Source: an uncultured Porphyromonadaceae bacterium
GTDB taxonomy: Bacteria > Bacteroidota > Bacteroidia > Bacteroidales > Muribaculaceae
Assembly (NCBI GenBank): GCA_947176995.1
Contig: CAMWSY010000002.1
Location: forward strand, 1 to 47,965
Length of the DNA stretch: 47,965 nt
Direction of reading: 5' to 3'
Every line of letters begins with the position of its first letter. Positions within the stretch are counted from its first letter, which is position 1. Below the pieces are notes generated by a model. It was not told where the DNA came from and did no database searches. It saw only the letters and a list, made by a program, of their open reading frames with translations. Below, one piece after another: positions 31,663 through 40,200 of this stretch. The translations under genes were made by a program, and so were the position numbers.

Positions 31663-33624
31663 ATGAGCTATCTCAAGTTTGATAAGAATCTGCTGATTAA
31701 TCTTGAGCAATCCTTGCCCAAAGAGATGTTGCGCACGAATCAGGCGGGAGCTTATCACTGCACTACAATCGTAGGATGCAACACACGCAAGCAGCACGGT
31801 CTGCTCGTGGTTCCCGTAGAGGAACTGGGGCATCGCTCCCATGTATTGCTTTCTACGCTCGATGAGACTGTCATTCAGCACGGAGCGCCTTTCAATCTCG
31901 GCATTCACCGATATCAGGGAGGTGTCTACAGTCCCAACGGCCATAAGTATATAAGGGAGTTTGATTGCGAGAATGTGCCTCGCGTCACTTACCGCGTCGG
32001 AGGTGTGATTCTCACCAAAGAGAAGGTGTTTATATCGGGTGAGAACCGTGTGCTTATCCGCTACACTCTGGTCGACGCCCATTCTCCCACAACATTGCAG
32101 TTCCGCCCCTTCCTCGCTTTCCGCGATGTCAACGAGCTTTGCATGGCCAATGACCGGCTTAACTCGGAGATCGTCCCGTGTGAAAATGGTGTAAGTTCGT
32201 GCATGTACGATAAGTATCCCACGCTCTACATGCAGTTCTCGCGCAAGCCCGAGTGGGTCTATGATCCACACTGGTACAACGGCATCGAGTATGTCAAGGA
32301 CATGGAGCGTGGCGTGCCCTACACCGAGGATCTTTGGGTTCCGGGCTATTTCTCCCTTCCCATCAAGAAAGGGGAGAGCGTCATTTTCTCGGCAGGTGTG
32401 AGCGAGGTTAAGCCGCGCACTCTTTCAAAACTCTTTGCATCGGAGATCACTTCCCGCACACCGCGCACATCCTTCTTCAACTGTCTGAAGAATTCAGCCA
32501 AGCAGCTCTATCTGCGCGACGGCGAAAATGAGTACATGCTCTCAGGTTACCCGTGGGGTACCGTTCTCGCCCGCAACACATTCATGTCGCTCCCCGGCAA
32601 TACCCTTGCCATAGGGCACCGCGATGATTTCGAGCGCATCATGGCCACGGCGATGCAGGCACTCGATCGGTTCATGGACACAGGCGTCCTCGATCCCCGC
32701 ATCCACGGCATAGACCTCCCCGACATTCCCCTCTGGGCTGTGTGGGCTTTGCAGCAGTATGCCAAGAACGAAGGTGACGCCGCTACCCGTGAGAAATACC
32801 TCGGCGAGATACGCCGCATCATAAACTATATTCTCGATAACCGCCATCCCAACCTCCACGTCGACGGCAACAATGGTCTTCTCACCACCTATGGTGAGGA
32901 CAAACCCGTATCGTGGATGAATTCCGTGCTCAACGGACGCCCTGTCATACCCCGCACCGGTATGCTCGTCGAGTTCAACGCGCTTTGGTACAATGCACTC
33001 ATGTTTGCTGCGCATCTTGCCGAAGGCGATGATACGCTGGCTGCCGACCGCGACCGCTGGCTGGCTGCTGCCGGGAAGATGAAAGCGCCGTTTGTCGACA
33101 CCTTCCTCAACGACTACGGTTATCTCTATGACTACGTCAACGGCTCTTACGCCGATCCTTCGGTGCGTCCCAATATGGCGATAGCCATAGGTCTCGATTA
33201 CTCTCCCCTCGACCGCCGCCAGCGCAAAGGCGTTCTCGACGTTGTCACCCGCGAGCTTCTCACTCCCAAGGGGCTCCGCTCCCTCTCGCCCAAGAGCTAC
33301 GGCTACCGCCCCTTCTACCTCGGTTCGCCCGAGGAGCGCGAGCTTGCGCTGCATCAGGGTCCTGCCCGTCCGTGGCTCATAGGCTTCTATGCCGACGCTT
33401 ATTTCAAGGTGTTCGGTCTCGGCGCGATCTCCTACATCGACCGTATGCTTATCGGCTTTGAGGAAGAGATGTCGCAGGGTTGCATCGGGTCGCTCTCTCA
33501 GCTCTACGACGGCAATCCTCCTTTTGCTGGACGCGGAGCCATAAGCCATGCTACAAACATAGCCGAAGTGTTGCGCACACTGCGCACAATCAAGAGGCTC
33601 AATCAAGCCAATACCCATCCTTAA
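31663..33624 (+). CDS. Glycogen debranching enzyme (amylo-alpha-1,6-glucosidase family)
   Basis: TNQAGAYHCTTIVGCNTRKQHGLLVVPV, SGYPWGTVLARNTFMSLPGNTLA, FGLGAISYIDRM. Confidence 0.88.
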   Translation: MSYLKFDKNLLINLEQSLPKEMLRTNQAGAYHCTTIVGCNTRKQHGLLVVPVEELGHRSHVLLSTLDETVIQHGAPFNLGIHRYQGGVYSPNGHKYIREFDCENVPRVTYRVGGVILTKEKVFISGENRVLIRYTLVDAHSPTTLQFRPFLAFRDVNELCMANDRLNSEIVPCENGVSSCMYDKYPTLYMQFSRKPEWVYDPHWYNGIEYVKDMERGVPYTEDLWVPGYFSLPIKKGESVIFSAGVSEVKPRTLSKLFASEITSRTPRTSFFNCLKNSAKQLYLRDGENEYMLSGYPWGTVLARNTFMSLPGNTLAIGHRDDFERIMATAMQALDRFMDTGVLDPRIHGIDLPDIPLWAVWALQQYAKNEGDAATREKYLGEIRRIINYILDNRHPNLHVDGNNGLLTTYGEDKPVSWMNSVLNGRPVIPRTGMLVEFNALWYNALMFAAHLAEGDDTLAADRDRWLAAAGKMKAPFVDTFLNDYGYLYDYVNGSYADPSVRPNMAIAIGLDYSPLDRRQRKGVLDVVTRELLTPKGLRSLSPKSYGYRPFYLGSPEERELALHQGPARPWLIGFYADAYFKVFGLGAISYIDRMLIGFEEEMSQGCIGSLSQLYDGNPPFAGRGAISHATNIAEVLRTLRTIKRLNQANTHP

Positions 33625-33642
33625 TACCGAAAAACTCCGATT

Positions 33643-34905
33643 ATGAAAGCATTAATGTTTGGGTGGGAGTTCCCCCCTCACATCCTCGGCGGTCTCGGCA
33701 CTGCAAGCTACGGTCTCACCAAGGGGATGTGGGAGTGCGGTGATATGGACATTACGTTTGTCATTCCCAAGCCTTACGGTGATGAAGACAAGAGTTTCGC
33801 CAAGATCATAGGTGCCTCACAGGTGCCCGTGGCATGGCGCGATGTCAGCCGCGAGTATGTGGAAAGCCGCATCGGCAACGTCATGGATCCCGACGAGTAT
33901 TTCCGTCTCCGTGATCACATCTACGCCGATTTCAACTACATGCGCACCAACGACCTCGGTTGCATCGAATTTTCCGGCCGTTACCCCGATAATCTCCTTG
34001 AGGAGATCAACAACTACTCCATCATGGCGGGTGTGGTTGCGCGCACTGAGAAATTCGACGTAATTCACTCCCATGACTGGCTCACCTATCCTGCCGGCAT
34101 CCATGCCAAGCAGGTCACCGGAAAACCACTTGTGATCCACGTCCATGCCACTGACTACGACCGCTCGCGCGGCAACGTCAATCCCACTGTGTTCGGTATC
34201 GAGCGCGATGGCATGATCCACGCCGACCACATCATCACGGTCAGCAATCTCACCCGTCAGACGGTCATTGAGAAATACGGCATAGATCCCGCAAAGGTCA
34301 CCACCGTTCACAACGCAGTAGTGCCGTTGAGTCAGGATCTTCTTGATATTCAGGTCGAGAAACCCAAGGATAAGATCGTGACATTCCTCGGTCGCATCAC
34401 CATGCAGAAAGGCCCTGAATATTTTGTCGAGGCGGCAGCCAAAGTGCTCAAGCTCTGTCACAATGTCCGCTTCGTCATGGCAGGCAGCGGCGACATGATG
34501 GATAAAATGATACTCCTTGCCGCCGAGCGCGGCATTGCCGACCGTTTCCACTTCCCCGGCTTCCAGAAAGGGCGTCAGGTCTATGAGATGCTCAAGGCGA
34601 GCGACGTCTACGTCATGCCTTCCGTTTCCGAGCCGTTCGGTATCTCTCCCCTCGAAGCCATGCAGATGGGCGTTCCATCGATCATCTCCAAGCAGAGCGG
34701 ATGCGCCGAAATCCTTACCAACGTCATCAAGACCGACTATTGGGACATCGACGCAATGGCCGATGCGATTTACTCCATCATCACCTATCCCGCGATGTAC
34801 AATCAGTTGCGCGAGGACGGCATAAAAGAGGTCAACCAGATCACATGGGACAAAGCCGGAGCCAAGGTCATCGACATCTACCGCAAGGTTCTTGGTCAGG
34901 CGTGA
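33643..34905 (+). CDS. Glycosyltransferase (glycogen/starch-synthase-like)
   Basis: MKALMFGWEFPPHILGGLGTASYGLTKGM, IHSHDWLTYPAG, FLGRITMQKGPEYFVEAA, PSVSEPFGISPLEAMQMG. Confidence 0.9.
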   Translation: MKALMFGWEFPPHILGGLGTASYGLTKGMWECGDMDITFVIPKPYGDEDKSFAKIIGASQVPVAWRDVSREYVESRIGNVMDPDEYFRLRDHIYADFNYMRTNDLGCIEFSGRYPDNLLEEINNYSIMAGVVARTEKFDVIHSHDWLTYPAGIHAKQVTGKPLVIHVHATDYDRSRGNVNPTVFGIERDGMIHADHIITVSNLTRQTVIEKYGIDPAKVTTVHNAVVPLSQDLLDIQVEKPKDKIVTFLGRITMQKGPEYFVEAAAKVLKLCHNVRFVMAGSGDMMDKMILLAAERGIADRFHFPGFQKGRQVYEMLKASDVYVMPSVSEPFGISPLEAMQMGVPSIISKQSGCAEILTNVIKTDYWDIDAMADAIYSIITYPAMYNQLREDGIKEVNQITWDKAGAKVIDIYRKVLGQA

Positions 34906-34960
34906 CGGTAAAGAGCCAGTTCAAATTGAAGTTCAATAATTAGAAGATAAAGACAACATC

Positions 34961-36454
34961 ATGAAAGCCATCTGCTTTTATTTCCAGATACATCAGCCGT
35001 TCCGTCTGAAACGCTACCGTTTCTTCGATATCGGTAACTCACACTACTACTATGACGATTTCGCCAACGACGACATCATCACACGCATCGCTCACCGCAG
35101 CTACATTCCCGCTGCCGAGAGCCTTCTGCGCATGATCAACGAGACCGGCGGCAAATTCCGTTGCGCTATCTCCATCACCGGCCTTGCTCTGGAGCAGTGC
35201 GAGCAGTATGTACCTGAGTTCGTCGACATTCTCAAGAAACTTGCCGATACCGGCAAAGTCGAGTTCCTTGCCGAGACCTACAACCACTCGCTTTCCTCGC
35301 TCATTGATCCCGAGGAGTTCCGCGACGAGGTCATGCACCACACCGCCAAGATCAAGGAAGTTTTCGGTCAGACGCCCAAAGTGTTCCGCAACACCGAGCT
35401 TATCTATAGCGACGAGATCGCTCCACAGATTCTCGACATGGGATTCAAAGGGGCTATCACCGACGGCGCCAAGCACATCCTCGGTTGGAAATCACCCAAC
35501 TACGTCTACTCGGCAGCCACAGCACCCAAGCTGAAACTTCTCCTTAAAAACTCCAAGCTCAGCGACGATATAGCTTTCCGTTTCAGCAACACCGAGTGGG
35601 ACGCATATCCCCTCACCGCCGACAAGTACATCGACTGGATCGCATCCACACCTCCCGAGGAGCAGATTGTCAACCTCTTCATGAACCTCGAGACATTCGG
35701 CGAGCTTCAGGCACGTGAGAGCGGCATCTTCCAGTTCCTTGAGGCGCTTCCTCGCTTTGCAGCAGAGAAAGGCATCGACTTCTGGACACCCTCCGAGGCT
35801 ATTCAGAAGCTCAAATCCGTCGGTGAGCTTTCAGTGCCTTATCCCATCTCGTGGGCCGACGAAGCACGCGATACATCGGCATGGCTCGGCAACAAGCTCC
35901 AGAACGAAGCCTTCCGCAAGCTCTACAGCATCTCTGAGCGAGTTCGCCTTTGCGAGGATCGCCCCCTGCAGCAGGACTGGGCGCGCCTTCAGGCATCCGA
36001 CCACTTCTTCTATATGTCCACCAAGCACATGGCCGATGGCGACGTGCATTCTCACTTCTCGCCCTACGAGACACCCTATCAGGCATTCACCAACTACATG
36101 AATGTCCTTGCCGACTTCATTGTACGCGTTGAGGAGCAGTACCCACTCTCGATCGAGAACGAGGAACTCAACTCACTTCTCACCACCATCCGCAATCAGG
36201 CGCGTGAGATTGAGACCCTCAACAAAGAAGTCAGCACGATGCGTCTCAATGCCGAGCACTACAACGAGGAGCACAAGACCCGCGACGCCGCTGCTGTTGA
36301 AGCCAAGACTCCCGAGGCAGCTGCAGAACCGGCAAAGAAGACCCGTAAGCCCCGCGCAAAGAAAGCAGCTCCTGCTGCCGCAATAGCCGAGGCTCCTGTA
36401 GCAGAGGAAGCCCCCGCACCCAAAAAGCGCGGCCGCAAGCCCAAAAAACAATAA
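34961..36454 (+). CDS. Glycoside hydrolase family 57 alpha-amylase-like, with Lys/Ala/Pro-rich C-terminal tail
   Basis: CFYFQIHQPFRLKRYRFFDIG, VFRNTELIYSDEIAPQILDMGFKGAITDG; tail AEPAKKTRKPRAKKAAPAAA...KKRGRKPKKQ. Confidence 0.88.
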   Translation: MKAICFYFQIHQPFRLKRYRFFDIGNSHYYYDDFANDDIITRIAHRSYIPAAESLLRMINETGGKFRCAISITGLALEQCEQYVPEFVDILKKLADTGKVEFLAETYNHSLSSLIDPEEFRDEVMHHTAKIKEVFGQTPKVFRNTELIYSDEIAPQILDMGFKGAITDGAKHILGWKSPNYVYSAATAPKLKLLLKNSKLSDDIAFRFSNTEWDAYPLTADKYIDWIASTPPEEQIVNLFMNLETFGELQARESGIFQFLEALPRFAAEKGIDFWTPSEAIQKLKSVGELSVPYPISWADEARDTSAWLGNKLQNEAFRKLYSISERVRLCEDRPLQQDWARLQASDHFFYMSTKHMADGDVHSHFSPYETPYQAFTNYMNVLADFIVRVEEQYPLSIENEELNSLLTTIRNQAREIETLNKEVSTMRLNAEHYNEEHKTRDAAAVEAKTPEAAAEPAKKTRKPRAKKAAPAAAIAEAPVAEEAPAPKKRGRKPKKQ

Positions 36455-36469
36455 GATCTGAATTGTACA

Positions 36470-36560
36470 GTAGGGACGCGCGAAAGCCCGCCCACCCTGT
36501 GCTGCCGGAGGCAGCATTTATGATAAGCCCCACGCTCGCGGCTATAGCCGCAGCGTGGGG
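36470..36560. repeat. Two-hairpin intergenic repeat element, copy A
   Basis: tgctgc-cggag-gcagca (36500-36516), 11 nt spacer, then ccccacgct...agcgtgggg with a nested gcggctatagccgc palindrome. Confidence 0.7.
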
Positions 36561-36580
36561 AGCTGCGAAACAGCAATAGA

Positions 36581-36605
36581 GTAGGGACGCACGGCTCGTG
36601 CGTCC
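36581..36605. repeat. Palindromic REP-like element gtagggacgcacggctcgtgcgtcc
   Basis: Same motif as the 2121 and 22546 copies. Confidence 0.65.
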
Positions 36606-36617
36606 TCTTGATTATCA

Positions 36618-36639
36618 GCGTGTAACGCACGCGTTTTTT
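36618..36639 (+). terminator. Terminator-like hairpin with T6 tract
   Basis: gcgtg-taacg-cacgc-g-tttttt. Confidence 0.5.
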
Positions 36640-36863
36640 GTAGTAACCGCGCCTGTCAGGGCGCGGATGCAGTGACAATAATGCAAGAGCACGCAACGCG
36701 TGCGGCTTATCCTTAGCCCACTCCTTCATAGCTTCAGGAGGTAGAACTCATGTTGGTTCCCGCTCGCTGCTATATCTGAACTACATTATGAACAATCCCC
36801 ATGCCTCGCATCTGCTCGACATGGGGATTGATGTTTGGATTTATAGGAATGGTGTCAAATCCA

Positions 36864-37769
36864 TTATTCTAATCGTTTTATGAGTTCATCTGGAATCATT
36901 GCTTCCATTCTTGAGAAAGCAAACAGCTTTTTTCCCAAATCTTTGAAAGATGCTCCAACATGGTATATTGTATCATCAATGATAAGAAAGCGATCATGAG
37001 CCTTACGATAGGTCTTTATTTTAATTGGAGGATATTGGGCGTTATGGCGTTCTAAGTCTACACATAATCCCTTGCTTATAGAATGTGTATATATAGTAGC
37101 CGTCACTCCAGTCATGCGTTTGTCGAGCAGCACGAATATAGAGTCGTCTATATAATTATCCACCAATACTATTCGATGCATTGCGCTACGCACGAGATCA
37201 CACATAAGTGTGTAAGCATCAAATATCTGTCCATCGAAAAATATACCCTCGCGTGGAGGCAAAGAGGTTCTTATGAATAAATCCACCTTATCTGTGAGGT
37301 CATCAAGTATTCTGTCATGTTCTGATAGTCTTCTGTCTATCCGGCTCTCCATGTTCATAAATCGTTGATTTATGCTGTAGCCTTGCAATAGATATTCTTT
37401 TAATACTTTGTTTGCCCAAACTCTGAATTGAACCCCTCTTTTAGATTTGACACGGTAACCCACAGAAATGATTACATCAAGATTGTAATATTCAATATTA
37501 CGAGTCACAGTGCGATTGCCTTCAGTCTGAACTGTCGCAAAATTTGCGATAGTTGGAATACCGTCAAGTTCCTCTTTTAGAGCATTGGCAATGTGCTTTC
37601 CAATAGTTTTAACATCTCTATCAAATAGAAGTGCAATTTGATTACGGTTTAGCTATACTGTCTCATTCTCTAGACGGACTTCGAGTTTAACTGTAGCATC
37701 AGGCTGATACAGTATGATTTCATTGTCATGCGATGGCTGTGCACATAGCATTGGAGTATCTTTATTCAT
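36864..37769 (-). pseudogene. RhuM-family protein interrupted by one in-frame TAG (codon 39)
   Basis: Minus strand from 37769 reads MNKDTPMLCAQPSHDNEIILYQPDATVKLEVRLENETV*LNRNQIALLFDRDVKTIGKHIANALKEELDG...NIEYYNLDVIISVGYRVKSKRGVQFRVWAN in one frame; the stop is at 37653-37655. Confidence 0.8.
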
Positions 37770-37812
37770 TATACAAGATTAGCACTTTATTGCCGTTCTG
37801 TTCTCCGCGCTC

Positions 37813-38631
37813 TCAGAGTCCTCTTAAACCATCTAATATGTTTAGCGGATAATCGCGGTCGGTGTTTATCAGCGTCGGGTGATGGGCGTCGCTGTTCACC
37901 ACTACCGGGATGCCTGCATCCACTACCTTCTTCCAGTGACGTTCATCCGGGAAAAACCGGTTGTGCACCTTCTTGGCCTTGGTGTTGATTTCCGCGATTA
38001 TGCCTGCCGATGCGATATGGGCGATCACTCCGTCGATCAGGTCGTTGTACCACTCCTCATGATCAAGCCCCTCGGCGTAATGTGACCCGTTGTGACCTAT
38101 CTTGTCGAAGTGTCCGATAATGTCGAAGCCACCGGCGGCGATCATCTCATGCACCTGTTCATAATATTTTTCGACGACATATCTTATGTCATCCGAGAAA
38201 TAGTCGTGCATTTTCCTGATGAAATCACTCGCCGCCCCGTCAATGGCGATAAACTCTCCATGCTTGTTTGGGGTAAAATGCACCGAACCTATGCGGTAAT
38301 CAAGTGGCATATCCTGAAAATAGGGGATAGCCGGACCCCAGTGATTGCCGAGATAGTCAATCTCCATCGAAGCGTAGAACTTCACCTTTTCACCGTAGGC
38401 ACTGCGTTTTATGCGGTCAACTTCGGCCAGATAGACGGGGACGTCGCTTTCCGCCATATTGCAGTCGCTTTCCACGCAGATAGGGGAGTGCGGTGAGTAG
38501 CCGTAGTGGGTGAACCCCGCCTTTGCCGCAGCTTCGGCAAACTCCTCCATTCTCGCCTTTCCGTCGCAGTATTGTGTATGTGAGTGGAGATTGTATAATC
38601 GGCTGTCGCCGAGTTCCTTTATTATATCCAT
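37813..38631 (-). CDS. PHP-domain histidinol-phosphatase-like protein
   Basis: YNLHSHTQYCDGKARMEEFAEAAAKAGFTHYGYSPHSP, IGHFDKIGHNG, VVNSDAHHPTLI; start at MDIIKELG. Confidence 0.85.
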   Translation of the reverse strand: MDIIKELGDSRLYNLHSHTQYCDGKARMEEFAEAAAKAGFTHYGYSPHSPICVESDCNMAESDVPVYLAEVDRIKRSAYGEKVKFYASMEIDYLGNHWGPAIPYFQDMPLDYRIGSVHFTPNKHGEFIAIDGAASDFIRKMHDYFSDDIRYVVEKYYEQVHEMIAAGGFDIIGHFDKIGHNGSHYAEGLDHEEWYNDLIDGVIAHIASAGIIAEINTKAKKVHNRFFPDERHWKKVVDAGIPVVVNSDAHHPTLINTDRDYPLNILDGLRGL

Positions 38632-38636
38632 CCTGT

Positions 38637-40064
38637 TTATTGCTTTTTTAGAAAACGCATGAAAAGACCTAAGAGTGCTGCTGCCACGCAACATCCGCTT
38701 CCAACAGCTATCGTCGAGGAGAGACCGAATCCCTCGGGACTTGGTGCAAACAGCACGTAGGTCACGCACACCACCGTCATAAACAGAGCCGGTATCAGAG
38801 CGACAACATAAAGTTTTCCTTTGCGTGCGAGCCACACCGTGATTGCCCAGAGAGTCACCATGGCGATTGTCTGGTTGATCCATGCGAAATAACGCCACAT
38901 CACATTGTAGTCGATGCACATTATCAGATATGTCAGTCCGAAAAGTGGAAGCGACACGATCAGGCGGCGCCATATTTTTGTCTGGTCGAAGTGAAATATA
39001 TCGGCGGCGATAAGGCGTGCGCTGCGCAGAGCAGTGTCGCCCGATGTGATCGGAGCAGCCACTACGCCAAGTATAGCGAGCAGTCCGCCAACCGTGCCGA
39101 GCCAGTTCACTGAAATCTCCTTCACAAGCACACCGGCAGTCTTTCCTCCGGCCATATACTGTCCTAACTCCTCATATCCACCTGTGAAAGCTATTGCGGC
39201 AGCAGCCCAGATGAGTGCCACGATGCCCTCTGCAACCATTGCGCCGTAGAACACCGGCTGGGCCAGACGCTCGTTTTTCAGGCAGCGTGCCATCATGGGC
39301 GACTGCGTGGCGTGGAAACCTGAGATTGCGCCACAGGCGATCGACACAAACATCATCGGGAAAATCGGGTGGGTGCCACGGGCCGATTCAAGATATCGGT
39401 TACCGAGTCCTTCCGACCAGTCCACAGGCAGATTGTAGTCACCGAAAATCAGCACGCCGAGAATACCGGCAGCCATAAACAGCAGTGCGAACCCGAATAC
39501 CGGATACAGGTTGCCTATGAGCTTGTCGATAGGCAGCAGCGTGGCAAGCATGTAATACACGAAAATTGCCGTCACCCACACCGCGCGGTCAAGATAGTCG
39601 GGAGTCATACCGGCGATGATGTCGGCGGGATTGAGCACAAACACAGCCGCTACGAGTATCATCAGCAGTATGGTCAGCACATTCATCACCTTGCGCACCT
39701 TGTTGCCGAGCTGGTCACCGATGATCTGCGGCAACGACATGCCGTCGGAGCGCAGAGAGATGAAGCCGGTGCAGAAATCATGGACAGCGCCGGCGAATAT
39801 CGTGCCGAACACGATCCACAGGAAGGCGGCCGGACCAAACATTATGCCCATGATTGCGCCGAAGATAGGGCCGAGGCCGGCGATGTTTAGAAATTGTATC
39901 AGAAACACCTTCCATGTGGGCATCGGCATATAGTCCACATTGTCGCGGAGAGTGTAGGCCGGTGTCGTGCGCGAAGGATCGACCCCCACGATGCGCGATA
40001 TGAAAGTTCCGTATATGAGATATCCCGCAATCAGCACTGCGAGAGCCACAAGTAAAGTCTGCAC
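38637..40064 (-). CDS. cstA: Carbon starvation protein A family transporter
   Basis: FGPAAFLWIVFGTIFAGAVHDFCTGFISLRSDG, GVVAAPITSGDTALRSARLIAAD; start placed at GTG 40064 because the longer ORF runs into repeats and the upstream gene. Confidence 0.9.
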   Translation of the reverse strand: MQTLLVALAVLIAGYLIYGTFISRIVGVDPSRTTPAYTLRDNVDYMPMPTWKVFLIQFLNIAGLGPIFGAIMGIMFGPAAFLWIVFGTIFAGAVHDFCTGFISLRSDGMSLPQIIGDQLGNKVRKVMNVLTILLMILVAAVFVLNPADIIAGMTPDYLDRAVWVTAIFVYYMLATLLPIDKLIGNLYPVFGFALLFMAAGILGVLIFGDYNLPVDWSEGLGNRYLESARGTHPIFPMMFVSIACGAISGFHATQSPMMARCLKNERLAQPVFYGAMVAEGIVALIWAAAAIAFTGGYEELGQYMAGGKTAGVLVKEISVNWLGTVGGLLAILGVVAAPITSGDTALRSARLIAADIFHFDQTKIWRRLIVSLPLFGLTYLIMCIDYNVMWRYFAWINQTIAMVTLWAITVWLARKGKLYVVALIPALFMTVVCVTYVLFAPSPEGFGLSSTIAVGSGCCVAAALLGLFMRFLKKQ

Positions 40065-40135
40065 TGTATTATGTTGTGTAAAAGATTGGTTCTGCTTGGG
40101 AATAATAGTGAAGATTGCACATTTTCCTGTATGTA

Positions 40136-40155
40136 GGGCGCGTGATATCGCGCCC
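40136..40155. repeat. GC-rich palindrome gggcgcgtgatatcgcgccc (repeat-family-like)
   Basis: 7-bp arms; starts tgtaggg like other elements in the window, followed by a T-rich run. Confidence 0.5.
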
Positions 40156-40200
40156 ATTTTCTTTCGCAGGGGCGATGCGATAGCACGCCCGTCCCGTTCA

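Noticed and set aside
32542-33618. 358-aa antisense ORF opposite the debranching enzyme (also 10654-11493, 11542-12309, 9602-10471, 9027-9617)
   Set aside because: These are shadow ORFs antisense to strongly recognisable genes in GC-rich coding sequence; translations show no recognisable domain.
36259-36729. Minus-strand ORFs (156, 114, 95 aa) across the GH57 tail and the repeat region
   Set aside because: Made from antisense low-complexity and hairpin repeat sequence; no plausible protein features.
31150-37769. Possible amber (TAG) recoding, because two interrupted genes both carry an in-frame TAG
   Set aside because: TAG is used as an ordinary stop by the response regulator (7530-7532), mrdA (19133-19135, minus) and the HAD hydrolase (47915-47917), so the two cases are better explained by point nonsense mutations.
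38632-38973. N-terminal extension of the PHP phosphatase ORF
   Set aside because: Overlaps the cstA coding sequence in another frame; the natural start is MDIIKELG at 38631.
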